This document shows, in pieces, positions 1-8,251 of a stretch of 64,000 nucleotides of DNA (positions within the stretch are counted from its first letter, which is position 1; each line of letters begins with the position of its first letter). Source of the DNA: Bacillus sp. AFS041924 (lineage in GTDB: Bacteria; Bacillota; Bacilli; Bacillales; Bacillaceae_G); contig NZ_NULG01000007.1 in the NCBI RefSeq assembly GCF_002577195.1, positions 162,416 to 226,415 of the forward strand, given 5' to 3'. Under the pieces are notes generated by a model, which saw nothing but the letters and a program-made list of their open reading frames with translations, made no database searches and was not told where the DNA came from. The position numbers and the translations under genes were made by a program.

Positions 1-965
1 TGTTCTCCATCCGCTAACATAACATTCTGTCCTAAGCAACGATTAACAAAGGCTGCCATACTTTTAGTATGACGGTCAGGGTCAGCCTCTTCTCTCTTTA
101 ATAGGGATACAAGCTCTCCTTTTTCATCCGTATAGATTTCAGCCGGGAACATTGTTGCACCAGCTTCTTCTCCGCATAGTTCTACATTCATTTCTGATTT
201 TTCTTTTATGTTTAATGCAAAAGATGTTTCAAGCTGAATTAAACATCCATTCTCTAACTCTATATAAGAAAATAAAGAATCTTCTACTTCAAATTTTGAT
301 GGGTCCCATTTACCAAATGCACCCTCATCTTTCTTAGTACCAATCTTCTGAAACATTTTTGCTGTAACTTTCTTTACTTTTGGATAATTCATAACGAAAA
401 GTGCAGCATCAAGCATATGAATTCCTAAATCGATTAGAGGTCCCCCACCTTGAATTTCTTTATTAGTAAAGCTACCCCATCCAGGAATTCCATTTCGTCT
501 TAAAGCTTTAACTTTTACAAAATAAATTTGACCTAATAAACCTTGATCTATTTTTTCTTTTATAATCGTTACGTCATCAGCAAATCGATGATGAAAATCA
601 TAAGCAAGGATAAGCCCTTTTTCTAAAGCTGTTTCATACATTTTTCTTGCATCCTCTGCCAAAATTGCAGGAGGTTTTTCACAAAAAACATGACAATTAT
701 TTTCTAACGCCTGCATTACATTATCAAAATGAAATTTATTCGGAGTGCAAACACTTACAATTTCCGGTTTTTCATTCGCATACATTTCAGCAGCATCCGT
801 GTAATAGTTAGGAATCTCATTACGCTCTGCAAAGCTCTTTAATGCTTCCTCATTTATACCGACTACGGCAACTATTTCTAAATCTTCTCTAATTTTATAG
901 TAAGCAACGTGAACTTTTTCAGCTATTTGGCCCCCGCCTATAATAGCTACTTTCTTTTTAATCAC
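1..965 (-). CDS. Gfo/Idh/MocA-family sugar dehydrogenase, YcjS-like (3' end outside window)
   Basis: Partial gene whose C-terminus runs off the left edge. The GTG start at 965 overlaps the TGA of the upstream isomerase gene (GTGA). The N-terminus has a Rossmann dinucleotide motif (VAIIGGGQIAEKVH) and the family signature CEKPPAILAEDARKM near residue 95, followed by an EGGGPLIDLGIHMLD-like segment (here QGGGPLIDLGIHMLD). The family oxidises or reduces sugar hydroxyls with NAD(P). The position as last visible gene of a ycjMNOPQRS-like operon suggests the role of E. coli YcjS, D-glucoside 3-dehydrogenase; that is inferred from family plus gene order. Cytoplasmic. Family call is firm, exact substrate is not. 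Confidence 0.88.
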   Translation of the reverse strand, partial: MIKKKVAIIGGGQIAEKVHVAYYKIREDLEIVAVVGINEEALKSFAERNEIPNYYTDAAEMYANEKPEIVSVCTPNKFHFDNVMQALENNCHVFCEKPPAILAEDARKMYETALEKGLILAYDFHHRFADDVTIIKEKIDQGLLGQIYFVKVKALRRNGIPGWGSFTNKEIQGGGPLIDLGIHMLDAALFVMNYPKVKKVTAKMFQKIGTKKDEGAFGKWDPSKFEVEDSLFSYIELENGCLIQLETSFALNIKEKSEMNVELCGEEAGATMFPAEIYTDEKGELVSLLKREEADPDRHTKSMAAFVNRCLGQNVMLADGE

Positions 966-1774
966 AGTGCTTCACCTTTTAAGTTTAAAGCTTCTTTTAT
1001 ATGATGAAATGCTTTAATATATTCATCTTCTAAGTTATTTCCTCTTACACGACATTCAAATGTTAAAAAGCCTTCATACTCATCTTCTTTAAGTTGGTCA
1101 AAATACTTTTTAAAATCAAGAGATCCACTTCCTGGTTGGAAACGGTGGTTGTCTGCGATGTGAATATGTTCAACTAAATCACGATTAGCGTGAAGTGCCT
1201 CAGAAATACCATCTTCTTCAATATTCATATGATAAAAATCTGCAATGATTTTAACGTTTTTAAACTGATTATCTTCAATATATTTACGTGCATCAGCTAA
1301 AGTATTAATCATATGATCTTGATAGCGATTTAAAGGTTCTAAGTAAATAGTCGTTCCAGTTTCACCAGCCACTTTATCTAGAAAAACTAGTGATTCAGTA
1401 ACTGCTTTGCGATCTCCTTCTAGACTTCTTGGAGAAGACATAGGTGGTAATCGGAATGTAAACATTCCCCAAGCTGCAGGTACAACAATACCTTTTCCTC
1501 CAATTTCTTTTAAAGCTTTTAGAATTTCTTCAATATCTGCTAAACCTTTTAAACGACGCTCTTCAATAAAATCACCAATCCAACCATAATAACCACCACA
1601 AGCTGTCGTTACCGGTAAGCCAGTCTCAGCAATTGCTTCTTTAACTTCTTCTAAATTATCAACTAAAAACTTGCCATCGATTTCAAATCCTTCAAAACCA
1701 ATTTCTTTTAAGTATTTAAATTTTTCTTTAATATTTTCTGGAAAAAATGCTTGATTTTGTGTTCCAATTTTCAA
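962..1774 (-). CDS. sugar phosphate isomerase/epimerase (TIM barrel), YcjR-like
   Basis: 270-residue cytoplasmic protein of the AP-endonuclease-2/xylose-isomerase-like TIM-barrel family. Metal-site type residues are visible: YLEPLNRYQDHM (Glu near 145), ADFYHMNIEED (Asp/His near 180), HIHIADNHRF (His near 206) and LTFECRV (Glu near 240). The start is TTG at 1774, chosen because AGGAGTG lies 7 bases upstream and no ATG fits. It overlaps the following dehydrogenase gene by 4 bases, which indicates translational coupling. In E. coli the equivalent YcjR is a C4 epimerase of 3-keto-glucosides acting between YcjQ and YcjS; the same role is inferred here from gene order and family. Confidence 0.87.
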   Translation of the reverse strand: MKIGTQNQAFFPENIKEKFKYLKEIGFEGFEIDGKFLVDNLEEVKEAIAETGLPVTTACGGYYGWIGDFIEERRLKGLADIEEILKALKEIGGKGIVVPAAWGMFTFRLPPMSSPRSLEGDRKAVTESLVFLDKVAGETGTTIYLEPLNRYQDHMINTLADARKYIEDNQFKNVKIIADFYHMNIEEDGISEALHANRDLVEHIHIADNHRFQPGSGSLDFKKYFDQLKEDEYEGFLTFECRVRGNNLEDEYIKAFHHIKEALNLKGEAL

Positions 1775-1840
1775 CTAGATCCACTCCTAAACAGAAGGGA
1801 GTGTAATACACTCCCATGATTTTAATGATTGATATTCTTA

Positions 1841-2899
1841 TTATTTTTTAAATTGAACACCCATCTTAATGCTTAGCTCGGGCTTTTGATCAACAAATTC
1901 CATATACGATTCAGCTACTTCTTCAAATGAAACAACTGGTTCAATTAAATCTTCACAATTTAAATAACCATTCATTAATAATTCCCAACAAGTATTTTCG
2001 ATTCGTTTACGTGACCAACGTGGATGATCCGGGTTTGGTTCACTACTACCTCTTGAAAATACAATTTTAGCATTGTTAAAATGTGCTTCACGACCGAGAT
2101 TAAATCCTTCTGGGAAAGGTTTAGCAAAAGCTACATAAGAAATTGTTCCACCGTATGCAATTCCTCTTAGTGCTGCTTGCAGTGAACTTGATACACCACT
2201 TGTTTCAATGATTGAATCTGCACCTAATTTATTAGTAATTTTTTTAATTTCATATCCTAAATCGCAGTTAATTGGATTGAAGCAATAATCCGCTCCATTT
2301 TTTAACGCGATATCGCATCTATGTTGTAATGGATCTACACCAATTACAATACTAGCTCCAGCTTTCTTTGCTAACTGGATAGCAATTTGTCCAATTGCAC
2401 CTAGTCCTACAACTACTACATAATCACCCGCTCTAACATTTGCATCCCTAACTCCGCTCATTGCAAATTGTGCTGGATCATAATAAACTGCATTCTTCCA
2501 TGAAGAACCTTCTGGCATTTTACGTAATTTATAATTATCTACAGCATTAACGATTACGGTTTCCATGATTGGACCATAAGTACAAACTTGATCTCCTAAT
2601 TTGTACTCAGTCACTTCATCACCGATTTCACAAATGCTACCTACAACCATATTTCCTAATTGAAATTCACCAAATACGATTCCACGAGCAGCTCCTTCTT
2701 CACGTGGCATAAACATTTTCCATTCTTCATTGAACTCTTCATCAATAAATGGACTAAGTCCTCTAAAATCAACCACTTCTGTACCATGTTTTGGTGAAGC
2801 AAATTCGACTTTAATTTTTACTTCATTTGGTTGTACAAGGCGATCTTCGTACTCGACTAATGCTGCAACTCTTGGTTCAACTGCTACTAATTTTTTCAT
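1841..2899 (-). CDS. zinc-type MDR alcohol dehydrogenase, YcjQ-like
   Basis: 352 residues, the usual size of medium-chain dehydrogenases. The nucleotide-binding motif VVVVGLGAIGQIAIQLAKKAGA lies near residues 160-182 and the NAD-selecting acidic position follows in VIGVDPLQ. The N-terminal half carries the GroES-like fold; the usual structural four-cysteine zinc lobe is not obvious. ATG start with AAAGGATG ribosome site 7 bases upstream. It lies 35 bases after the permease gene in the ycj-like operon. E. coli YcjQ is described as a D-guloside 3-dehydrogenase; that activity is inferred here, not shown. Alternative: a polyol or sorbitol-type dehydrogenase. Confidence 0.86.
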   Translation of the reverse strand: MKKLVAVEPRVAALVEYEDRLVQPNEVKIKVEFASPKHGTEVVDFRGLSPFIDEEFNEEWKMFMPREEGAARGIVFGEFQLGNMVVGSICEIGDEVTEYKLGDQVCTYGPIMETVIVNAVDNYKLRKMPEGSSWKNAVYYDPAQFAMSGVRDANVRAGDYVVVVGLGAIGQIAIQLAKKAGASIVIGVDPLQHRCDIALKNGADYCFNPINCDLGYEIKKITNKLGADSIIETSGVSSSLQAALRGIAYGGTISYVAFAKPFPEGFNLGREAHFNNAKIVFSRGSSEPNPDHPRWSRKRIENTCWELLMNGYLNCEDLIEPVVSFEEVAESYMEFVDQKPELSIKMGVQFKK

Positions 2900-2934
2900 T
2901 TTATTTCATCCTTTCAGTAAAAAATTATTTCGAA

Positions 2935-3789
2935 TTAACCTTTTACTCCACCTTCAGTTAAGTTACCTTTAATAAAGTGCTCAGATAATGCATACATAAT
3001 AACTACTGGTAAAGCAGTAACTAAAGATGCTGCCATCATACGACCCCACACATAATCTGGTGTACTAAATAAAGTATTTAAACCGATTGGTAACGTAAAG
3101 TTTTCTGAACTTGATAAGAAAATTGATGCAAATAAATAATCATTCCATGCAATCATAAATGCATATACGAAAACAGAAACGATTCCCGATATTGACAAAG
3201 GAATAATTATATAGAAGATTATTTTTAATCGACTAAGACCATCAATCATAGCCGCTTCTTCCAAATCTTCAGGAATTGTATCGAAATAACTCTTTAACAT
3301 AAAGATTGCTGTTGGTAGAGTTTGAACAATCATCGTAATGATCAATGCCATTTTTGTATCATATAAACCGAAACCAGAAATGATTTTAAATAATGGTACA
3401 ACTAGTAAGATCCCTGAAAACATATAAACAGTGTAAAAACTAGCATTTATCGTCACTCTTCCTTTAAACTTTAGTTTCGATAAAGCGTACGCTCCTAAAA
3501 TACCAAGAACGACTGATAATGAAGCTGCGATTATAGCGACAATTAAACTATTTTTAAAGTAGTTTAAATATGGGAAAATTGTCGGATTAAAAATATCAAT
3601 ATAATGCTGGAAAGTCCATTCATGTGGCAATAATGTCGGATTTGTTGCAATTGCTTCTTTTGAACTTTTTAATGACGTCATTAGCATAATAAAGAATGGA
3701 AATAACATGATTCCAAGAATTAGAATCAGTACTACATAGAAACCAGTTTTCTTCATAATTTTATTTCTTTTACTACTTACTGCTGCCAT
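2935..3789 (-). CDS. carbohydrate ABC transporter permease, MalG type (YcjP-like)
   Basis: 284-residue inner-membrane permease with six predicted hydrophobic segments, the first near residues 16-36. The ATPase-contact EAA loop is seen as PEDLEEAAMIDGLSRLKIIF near residues 170-190. ATG start preceded by AAGGTG at 8 bases. It overlaps the upstream permease gene by 17 bases, so the two are translationally coupled and form the heterodimeric channel for the sugar imported by the lipoprotein encoded upstream. No ATP-binding subunit is encoded in the visible operon; a shared MsmX-type ATPase elsewhere in the genome is the likely energy source (inference). Confidence 0.92.
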   Translation of the reverse strand: MAAVSSKRNKIMKKTGFYVVLILILGIMLFPFFIMLMTSLKSSKEAIATNPTLLPHEWTFQHYIDIFNPTIFPYLNYFKNSLIVAIIAASLSVVLGILGAYALSKLKFKGRVTINASFYTVYMFSGILLVVPLFKIISGFGLYDTKMALIITMIVQTLPTAIFMLKSYFDTIPEDLEEAAMIDGLSRLKIIFYIIIPLSISGIVSVFVYAFMIAWNDYLFASIFLSSSENFTLPIGLNTLFSTPDYVWGRMMAASLVTALPVVIMYALSEHFIKGNLTEGGVKG

Positions 3790-4657
3790 TTAAGTTCACC
3801 TTCTTTCTTGATACGATAATAACAATGAATAATATGATAAATAAGATTACTGAAATTGACGATGCTTTTCCTAAATTATTGAAAGCAAACGCTGTTTCAT
3901 ATAAATAAATACCTAAAATATTTACTTTTTTTGTTAATAAGTAAACATCTGTAAACATGTAGAACATCCAAATAAATCGTAAAGTTACAACAGTTAGTAA
4001 TACCGGCATAATCGCTGGTAAAGTTACAACTTTAAACTTTTGCCAAAGTGAAGCCCCATCGATATCAGCAGCTTCGTATAATGATTTATCTATCGTTTGC
4101 AAGATTGCTAAAAACGAAATAAATGCATAAGGGAAATACTTCCAAATCGCAAAAACTACTACAACTATAAAACTATAAACTGGATTGTCAAACCATAGTG
4201 GCGCCCTTTTAAATAGATGAAAAACATCCGTTCCTAAGTAATTGATAATCCCATATGAGTTATTAAACATATATTTCCAAGCAAAAACTAATGAAATAGA
4301 TGGAGTTACATAAGAAAGGATTATTAAAGAACGAGCAGTTTTACGGAACTTAAATGGACGATTAAAGAATAAAGCAACACCAAGACCAACTACTGTACTA
4401 CCAACTACAGTTAAAACTGTATATAGAATGGTAATTCCTAAAGATTTATAGAACTCGATATCTTTAATAACATCTGTGTAATGAGATAAACCAACAAACT
4501 TAGCTGGTAATCTAGGGTTAATCGGCTGATCAAAAAAACTTATTTTAATATTAGATAACATCGGATAAGCAACTAGCAATAATAGTAGGAAAATACTTGG
4601 TAAAAGTAGTACCATGGCTAGCTTTATATCAGATTTTTTTCGGGCTATTGGTTTCAT
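3773..4657 (-). CDS. carbohydrate ABC transporter permease, MalF type (YcjO-like)
   Basis: 295 residues from the ATG at 4657 (MKPIARKKSD), chosen because a strong AGGAGG lies just upstream; a longer reading frame to 4768 would run through the intergenic hairpins and is not credible. About six membrane segments, the first at residues 14-36 (LAMVLLLPSIFLLLLLVAYP). The EAA loop is KSLYEAADIDGASLWQKFKV. It pairs with the MalG-type permease whose gene overlaps it. Size matches E. coli YcjO (about 293 residues). Confidence 0.92.
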   Translation of the reverse strand: MKPIARKKSDIKLAMVLLLPSIFLLLLLVAYPMLSNIKISFFDQPINPRLPAKFVGLSHYTDVIKDIEFYKSLGITILYTVLTVVGSTVVGLGVALFFNRPFKFRKTARSLIILSYVTPSISLVFAWKYMFNNSYGIINYLGTDVFHLFKRAPLWFDNPVYSFIVVVVFAIWKYFPYAFISFLAILQTIDKSLYEAADIDGASLWQKFKVVTLPAIMPVLLTVVTLRFIWMFYMFTDVYLLTKKVNILGIYLYETAFAFNNLGKASSISVILFIILFIVIIVSRKKVNLNGSSK

Positions 4658-4711
4658 ACTTCCTCCTAAAAAACAATCTATTCTCTTATTTGATAGATTG
4701 GTGATAAAAGA

Positions 4712-4772
4712 AAAGTTGTTTAAAAAGCAACTTAGCTTGCTTTTCAAGCGTTCGTTCTTCTCAAACAACTTT
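4712..4772 (-). promoter_or_regulatory. intergenic stem-loops between binding-protein and permease genes
   Basis: Two nested inverted repeats are readable: outer arms aaagttgttt (4712-4721) and aaacaacttt (4763-4772), and an inner hairpin aaaagcaa (4723-4730) with ttgctttt (4737-4744). They lie in the 166-base gap between the binding-protein gene and the first permease gene. Such hairpins in binding-protein operons commonly stabilise the upstream message or attenuate read-through, giving more binding protein than permease. No long U-run follows, so full termination is unlikely. Confidence 0.55.
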
Positions 4773-4823
4773 CAGTAATTAAGGAATCAAATAATTATTA
4801 CTAGTAAATTGAATTAAAAGTAA

Positions 4824-6110
4824 TTATTTTATTACACCTTTTAATTTTTCTCCCGCTTCTTTAATAGCAGAATCTACGCTTTTTCCACCAACAGTCACAT
4901 CATTAATTAACTTAGCAACTGCTCCTGAACTTGTAACATCACCCATTTTTAAGAAGTTCTTGTTATCAACAAGACCAAATACTTGAATGTTATCAAAAGC
5001 GCTTGCGATTTCAGTTGAAAGCTCACCAAATGAATTTACAACTTTATTTTCTTTATATTCTTTGCTTTCTGTTACTTCTTTATTTACTGGTTGAGATCCA
5101 CCTGGAGACATTAATACTAACTTCGTATTATTTTCAGGTTTCGCCATAAACTCTACTAATTTTTCTGCTGCAGCTTTTTGGTCATCATCTAAACCAGAAG
5201 AAATCGTGTAAGCAGATACTGTTCCATAAACTGCTTTTGTTTTTTCAGTTGGAATTACAAATCCAATATTGTTTGTTTTACCTTCTTCATATACTGAAGG
5301 AAGAATATAAGTAGAATAAACAGCCATTGGAGCAGATCCATTCATGAAAGCATCTTTTACTTCTGTAACATCATTAGAACCTGGCATTGTATATTTTGAT
5401 AATTCTTTATAGTAGTTTAAAGCTTCTTTCATTTCAGGTGTATTTAATGTTAAATCACCTTTGCTATCGAACATATTTGCATTGTTTGATAAAGCGAATT
5501 GTGAGAAGGCTTGTTCAGAAAAACCACCTTCAGCAGTTGGAATTGCAATACCGTATTTTTTACTTCCACTATTCGTAAATGCCTTTGCAATCTTTAAAAC
5601 ATCATCCCAATTTTTAGGTTCTGCGAATCCTTTGTCAGCAAGCATTTGCTTGTTATACCAAATTCCTTGTACCCAACCACTAATTGGAACACCAGTATAG
5701 TTTTTGCCGTCCTCAGTTTTTAAAAGCTTTAACGCACCTTCATAATACTTATCTTCTCCAACTTTAGAGATAATTGATTTAACTGCATCTTTATCAATTA
5801 ATTCGTCCTTGTCCATAACTTTTGCATAGTCTTGTCCAACTTCAATAACCGCTGGAAGCTTGCCTGAGCTTGCCAAAGTTACAACTTTCGTATTGTAAGA
5901 ATCTTCCTCAACTGGAACTTGCTTTACTGTAATATTTGGGTTTACTTTTTCAAATTTAGAAATTAAATCAGTAATTACTGCTAATCTCTCTTGTTCAACA
6001 GAAGAATGCATAAATTCAATCGTTACTTTACCATTCTCTTTTTTCCCACCACACGCTGTTAATCCAACAGCTAACATTAAAACTAAGAACATACTTAATA
6101 CTTTTTTCAC
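4824..6110 (-). CDS. sugar ABC transporter substrate-binding lipoprotein (YcjN-like)
   Basis: 428 residues. Classical lipoprotein signal: KK, a hydrophobic core MFLVLMLAVG and lipobox LTAC with Cys near residue 20, so the mature protein is anchored outside the membrane. The body is a family-1 extracellular solute-binding protein (MalE/UgpB-like; conserved PISGWVQGIWYNKQMLADKG segment near residue 143). The start is GTG at 6110 with AGGAGG 8 bases upstream, overlapping the end of the phosphorylase gene by only its leader. It should capture the glucoside and hand it to the two permeases. Confidence 0.92.
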   Translation of the reverse strand: MKKVLSMFLVLMLAVGLTACGGKKENGKVTIEFMHSSVEQERLAVITDLISKFEKVNPNITVKQVPVEEDSYNTKVVTLASSGKLPAVIEVGQDYAKVMDKDELIDKDAVKSIISKVGEDKYYEGALKLLKTEDGKNYTGVPISGWVQGIWYNKQMLADKGFAEPKNWDDVLKIAKAFTNSGSKKYGIAIPTAEGGFSEQAFSQFALSNNANMFDSKGDLTLNTPEMKEALNYYKELSKYTMPGSNDVTEVKDAFMNGSAPMAVYSTYILPSVYEEGKTNNIGFVIPTEKTKAVYGTVSAYTISSGLDDDQKAAAEKLVEFMAKPENNTKLVLMSPGGSQPVNKEVTESKEYKENKVVNSFGELSTEIASAFDNIQVFGLVDNKNFLKMGDVTSSGAVAKLINDVTVGGKSVDSAIKEAGEKLKGVIK

Positions 6111-6122
6111 TTGTTCTGCCTC

Positions 6123-7805
6123 CTATTTTAAAGGTTTTAACCAAAGGAATTCATATGGATTTAAAGTAATGTTTTCATTAAATTCTTCAACATTTCCCGT
6201 AATAATATTCATAAATTTTCCGTTTAAATCGCAGTTCGCTTGCTCATTTGATAGGTTATGAAGAATTACAACACTATCCTCTTCATTAACACGTTTGATC
6301 GCAAATACATTTTCATTTACTTCAAGTACTTCCATTTTTACATCAGGATTAAATAGTTTTTCCTCTTTACGTACTTGGATAATTTTTGTAAGTTCTGTGA
6401 AAACTTTATTTCTTAATGAACCTTCTTCCATTAATTCCTTTTCAATCGTATCAAGTGCATATTTTTGACGATTAATTGAGCGATTCATTCCAGTTTTTTC
6501 AACACCCGCATAATCATTTCTAGAACCTAACATACTTTGGATGTAAATAGCCGGTACACCTTGGAATGTTAATAAGATTGAATGCGCTAACAAGAATCTT
6601 TTTACTCTTATATCATCACTTGTAGATTGTTTATTTAAAGCATCTAAATAAGTTACATTTATTTCATATGGACTTTCTGTGCCATCTGAATTTTTCTTAT
6701 AATTTACTAATGCTCCTTCTACCTTTAAATCTTCTACTAACGAAAGAATTTCTTCTTCATGGATAATTCCACGAATCGGATTTAAACCAATTCCATCATG
6801 TGAAGCTAAGAAGTTGAAAAAAGTTGTATCTTTTCCAGAACCTTCTAGATTTTTTGCCCAATTTGTTAATACACTACCATTCCCTTTATGAAGTGAATAT
6901 AAAACTAATGGAGGTAGTGGAAATTGGTAAACCATATGTGCTTCATCATGTCCGTTACCAAAGTAAGAAATATTATCTAAATGAGGAACATTCGTTTCAG
7001 TAATCATTACTGTACCCTTAGCTGCTTCATCTAATAAATCACGGAATAATTTAACGATTTCATGTGTTTTTTCAAGATGGATACATGAAGTACCAACTTC
7101 TTTCCACATATATCCTACTGCATCAAGTCTTACATATTCCGCTCCTTGTTCAAGGTAAAATAGTAAAACATCAATCATATCTAGTAAAACTTGTGGATTA
7201 CTAAAATTTAAATCAATTTGGTCATCACTAAATGTTGTCCAAATGTATTTTTCCTCACCATTCGCTAATTTAAACTTTGATAGCAATGGAAGTGCTCTAG
7301 GTCTAGTTACTGAGCTTAAATCAACTGAAGGATCCATATCAATGAAATAGTCTTGATATTTTGGATCGCCGTTTAAGTATCCTTGGAACCATTCACTCTT
7401 ACTTGAGATATGATTACATACATAATCAAACATTATTCTTGCTGATTTTGATAAGCTCTCGATATGTGACCAATCGCCTAATTCTGGATTTACTTTTTTA
7501 TAATCAACTACTGAAAAACCATCATCAGATGTATAAGGATAAAAAGGCAAAATATGAACAAGTTCAAATTTATTTGCTAAATGTTCATCAAACATTTTTT
7601 TAAATGTTTCTAATGTTGGTTTCCCCTCTTCTTGGAACTGATCACCGTAAGTAATTAAAACTACATCTGACTCGTCCCAATTTTGTTTTCTTTTTTTCGT
7701 AATTTTTATTTTAGCTTCTTCAATGCGATTTACGATTGCACTATAAAGTTGATCAATTTCTTTGTTTTCATAAATATAGGCTAATCTTTCTTTAATTTTA
7801 CTCAT
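6123..7805 (-). CDS. GH13_18 sucrose-phosphorylase-family enzyme, probable glucosylglycerate phosphorylase (YcjM-like)
   Basis: 560 residues, matching E. coli YcjM (559). Alpha-amylase barrel with HILPFYPYTSDDGFSVVDY (residues ~82-100), FDYVCNHIS, nucleophile Asp in YVRLDAVGYMWK, acid/base Glu in MITETNVPH, and NFLASHDGIGLNP as the third catalytic region. This pattern is typical of subfamily 18 phosphorylases, which split a glucoside with phosphate to give alpha-glucose-1-phosphate. That product fits the divergent beta-phosphoglucomutase only if anomers differ, so a second phosphorylase (kojibiose type) may lie beyond the left edge. First gene of the operon; ATG start, AAGGAGG at 7 bases. Sucrose or sucrose-6-phosphate as substrate cannot be excluded. 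Confidence 0.87.
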   Translation of the reverse strand: MSKIKERLAYIYENKEIDQLYSAIVNRIEEAKIKITKKRKQNWDESDVVLITYGDQFQEEGKPTLETFKKMFDEHLANKFELVHILPFYPYTSDDGFSVVDYKKVNPELGDWSHIESLSKSARIMFDYVCNHISSKSEWFQGYLNGDPKYQDYFIDMDPSVDLSSVTRPRALPLLSKFKLANGEEKYIWTTFSDDQIDLNFSNPQVLLDMIDVLLFYLEQGAEYVRLDAVGYMWKEVGTSCIHLEKTHEIVKLFRDLLDEAAKGTVMITETNVPHLDNISYFGNGHDEAHMVYQFPLPPLVLYSLHKGNGSVLTNWAKNLEGSGKDTTFFNFLASHDGIGLNPIRGIIHEEEILSLVEDLKVEGALVNYKKNSDGTESPYEINVTYLDALNKQSTSDDIRVKRFLLAHSILLTFQGVPAIYIQSMLGSRNDYAGVEKTGMNRSINRQKYALDTIEKELMEEGSLRNKVFTELTKIIQVRKEEKLFNPDVKMEVLEVNENVFAIKRVNEEDSVVILHNLSNEQANCDLNGKFMNIITGNVEEFNENITLNPYEFLWLKPLK

Positions 7806-7817
7806 AAGATTCCTCCT

Positions 7818-7868
7818 TGTGGTATCGCTCCCACAGAGATGTGAAATTTCCTTGGTACCGCTCCCACA
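7818..7868 (-). promoter_or_regulatory. twin LacI-type operators
   Basis: Two near-identical imperfect palindromes, tgtggtatcgctcccaca (7818-7835) and cttggtaccgctcccaca (7851-7868), share the TGG-A-CG-T-CCCACA pattern with a central CpG typical of LacI-family operators. They are 33 bases apart (about three helical turns) and lie at and downstream of the predicted start site, between promoter and phosphorylase start. The adjacent divergent LacI gene is the obvious ligand-responsive repressor. Confidence 0.7.
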
Positions 7869-7871
7869 ATC

Positions 7872-7900
7872 AATATATTATAGAAAGCGCTTACTGTCAA
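7872..7900 (-). promoter_or_regulatory. sigma-A promoter of the ycj-like operon with cre in the spacer
   Basis: On the minus strand TTGACA (7895-7900) and TATATT (7872-7877) are separated by exactly 17 bases. The spacer contains gaaagcgcttac (7883-7894), a good match to the CcpA cre consensus (TGWAANCGNTNWCA), so CcpA bound there would occlude polymerase. This predicts glucose repression of the operon. Confidence 0.75.
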
Positions 7901-8049
7901 TTTAAAAACTTTATGAAAATATGATATTTTTTTGAAAAATATGTCACATTAAACATTTTAATCATAGATTTAAAACAATCACTATTCATATAAAGTTCTA
8001 ACGATAGATAAGGTAACATTATTTACCTATCAGTATTTTGTCTATAGTC

Positions 8050-8107
8050 TTGACAAAAATAATAGAAAACTCGATACTATCATTTATAATTACGAAAAAT
8101 TTTCGTA
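8050..8107 (+). promoter_or_regulatory. lacI-gene promoter and 17-bp perfect palindrome
   Basis: TTGACA (8050-8055), a 17-base spacer and GATACT (8073-8078) form a plausible promoter for the LacI regulator. Just downstream lies the perfect palindrome tacgaaaaattttcgta (8091-8107). It lacks the central CpG and the CCCACA arms of the twin operators, so it may bind a different regulator or act as a weak stem. A cre-like tgaaaacgttttta (8203-8216, one mismatch to the consensus) lies closer to the gene. Confidence 0.5.
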
Positions 8108-8251
8108 CTCGCTCCTAAATAAATTTATCTACAACACTATTTTAGTATAACTATACCCCTGCGTTTTATTCTTAAATAAAGAATCATTTAAAAAATCAAA
8201 AATGAAAACGTTTTTATGAAATAACTTCAGAAAACAAAGAGGAGAATACAA

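Noticed and set aside
152..337. 61-residue plus-strand ORF at the left edge
   Set aside because: Shadow of the Gfo/Idh/MocA dehydrogenase on the minus strand.
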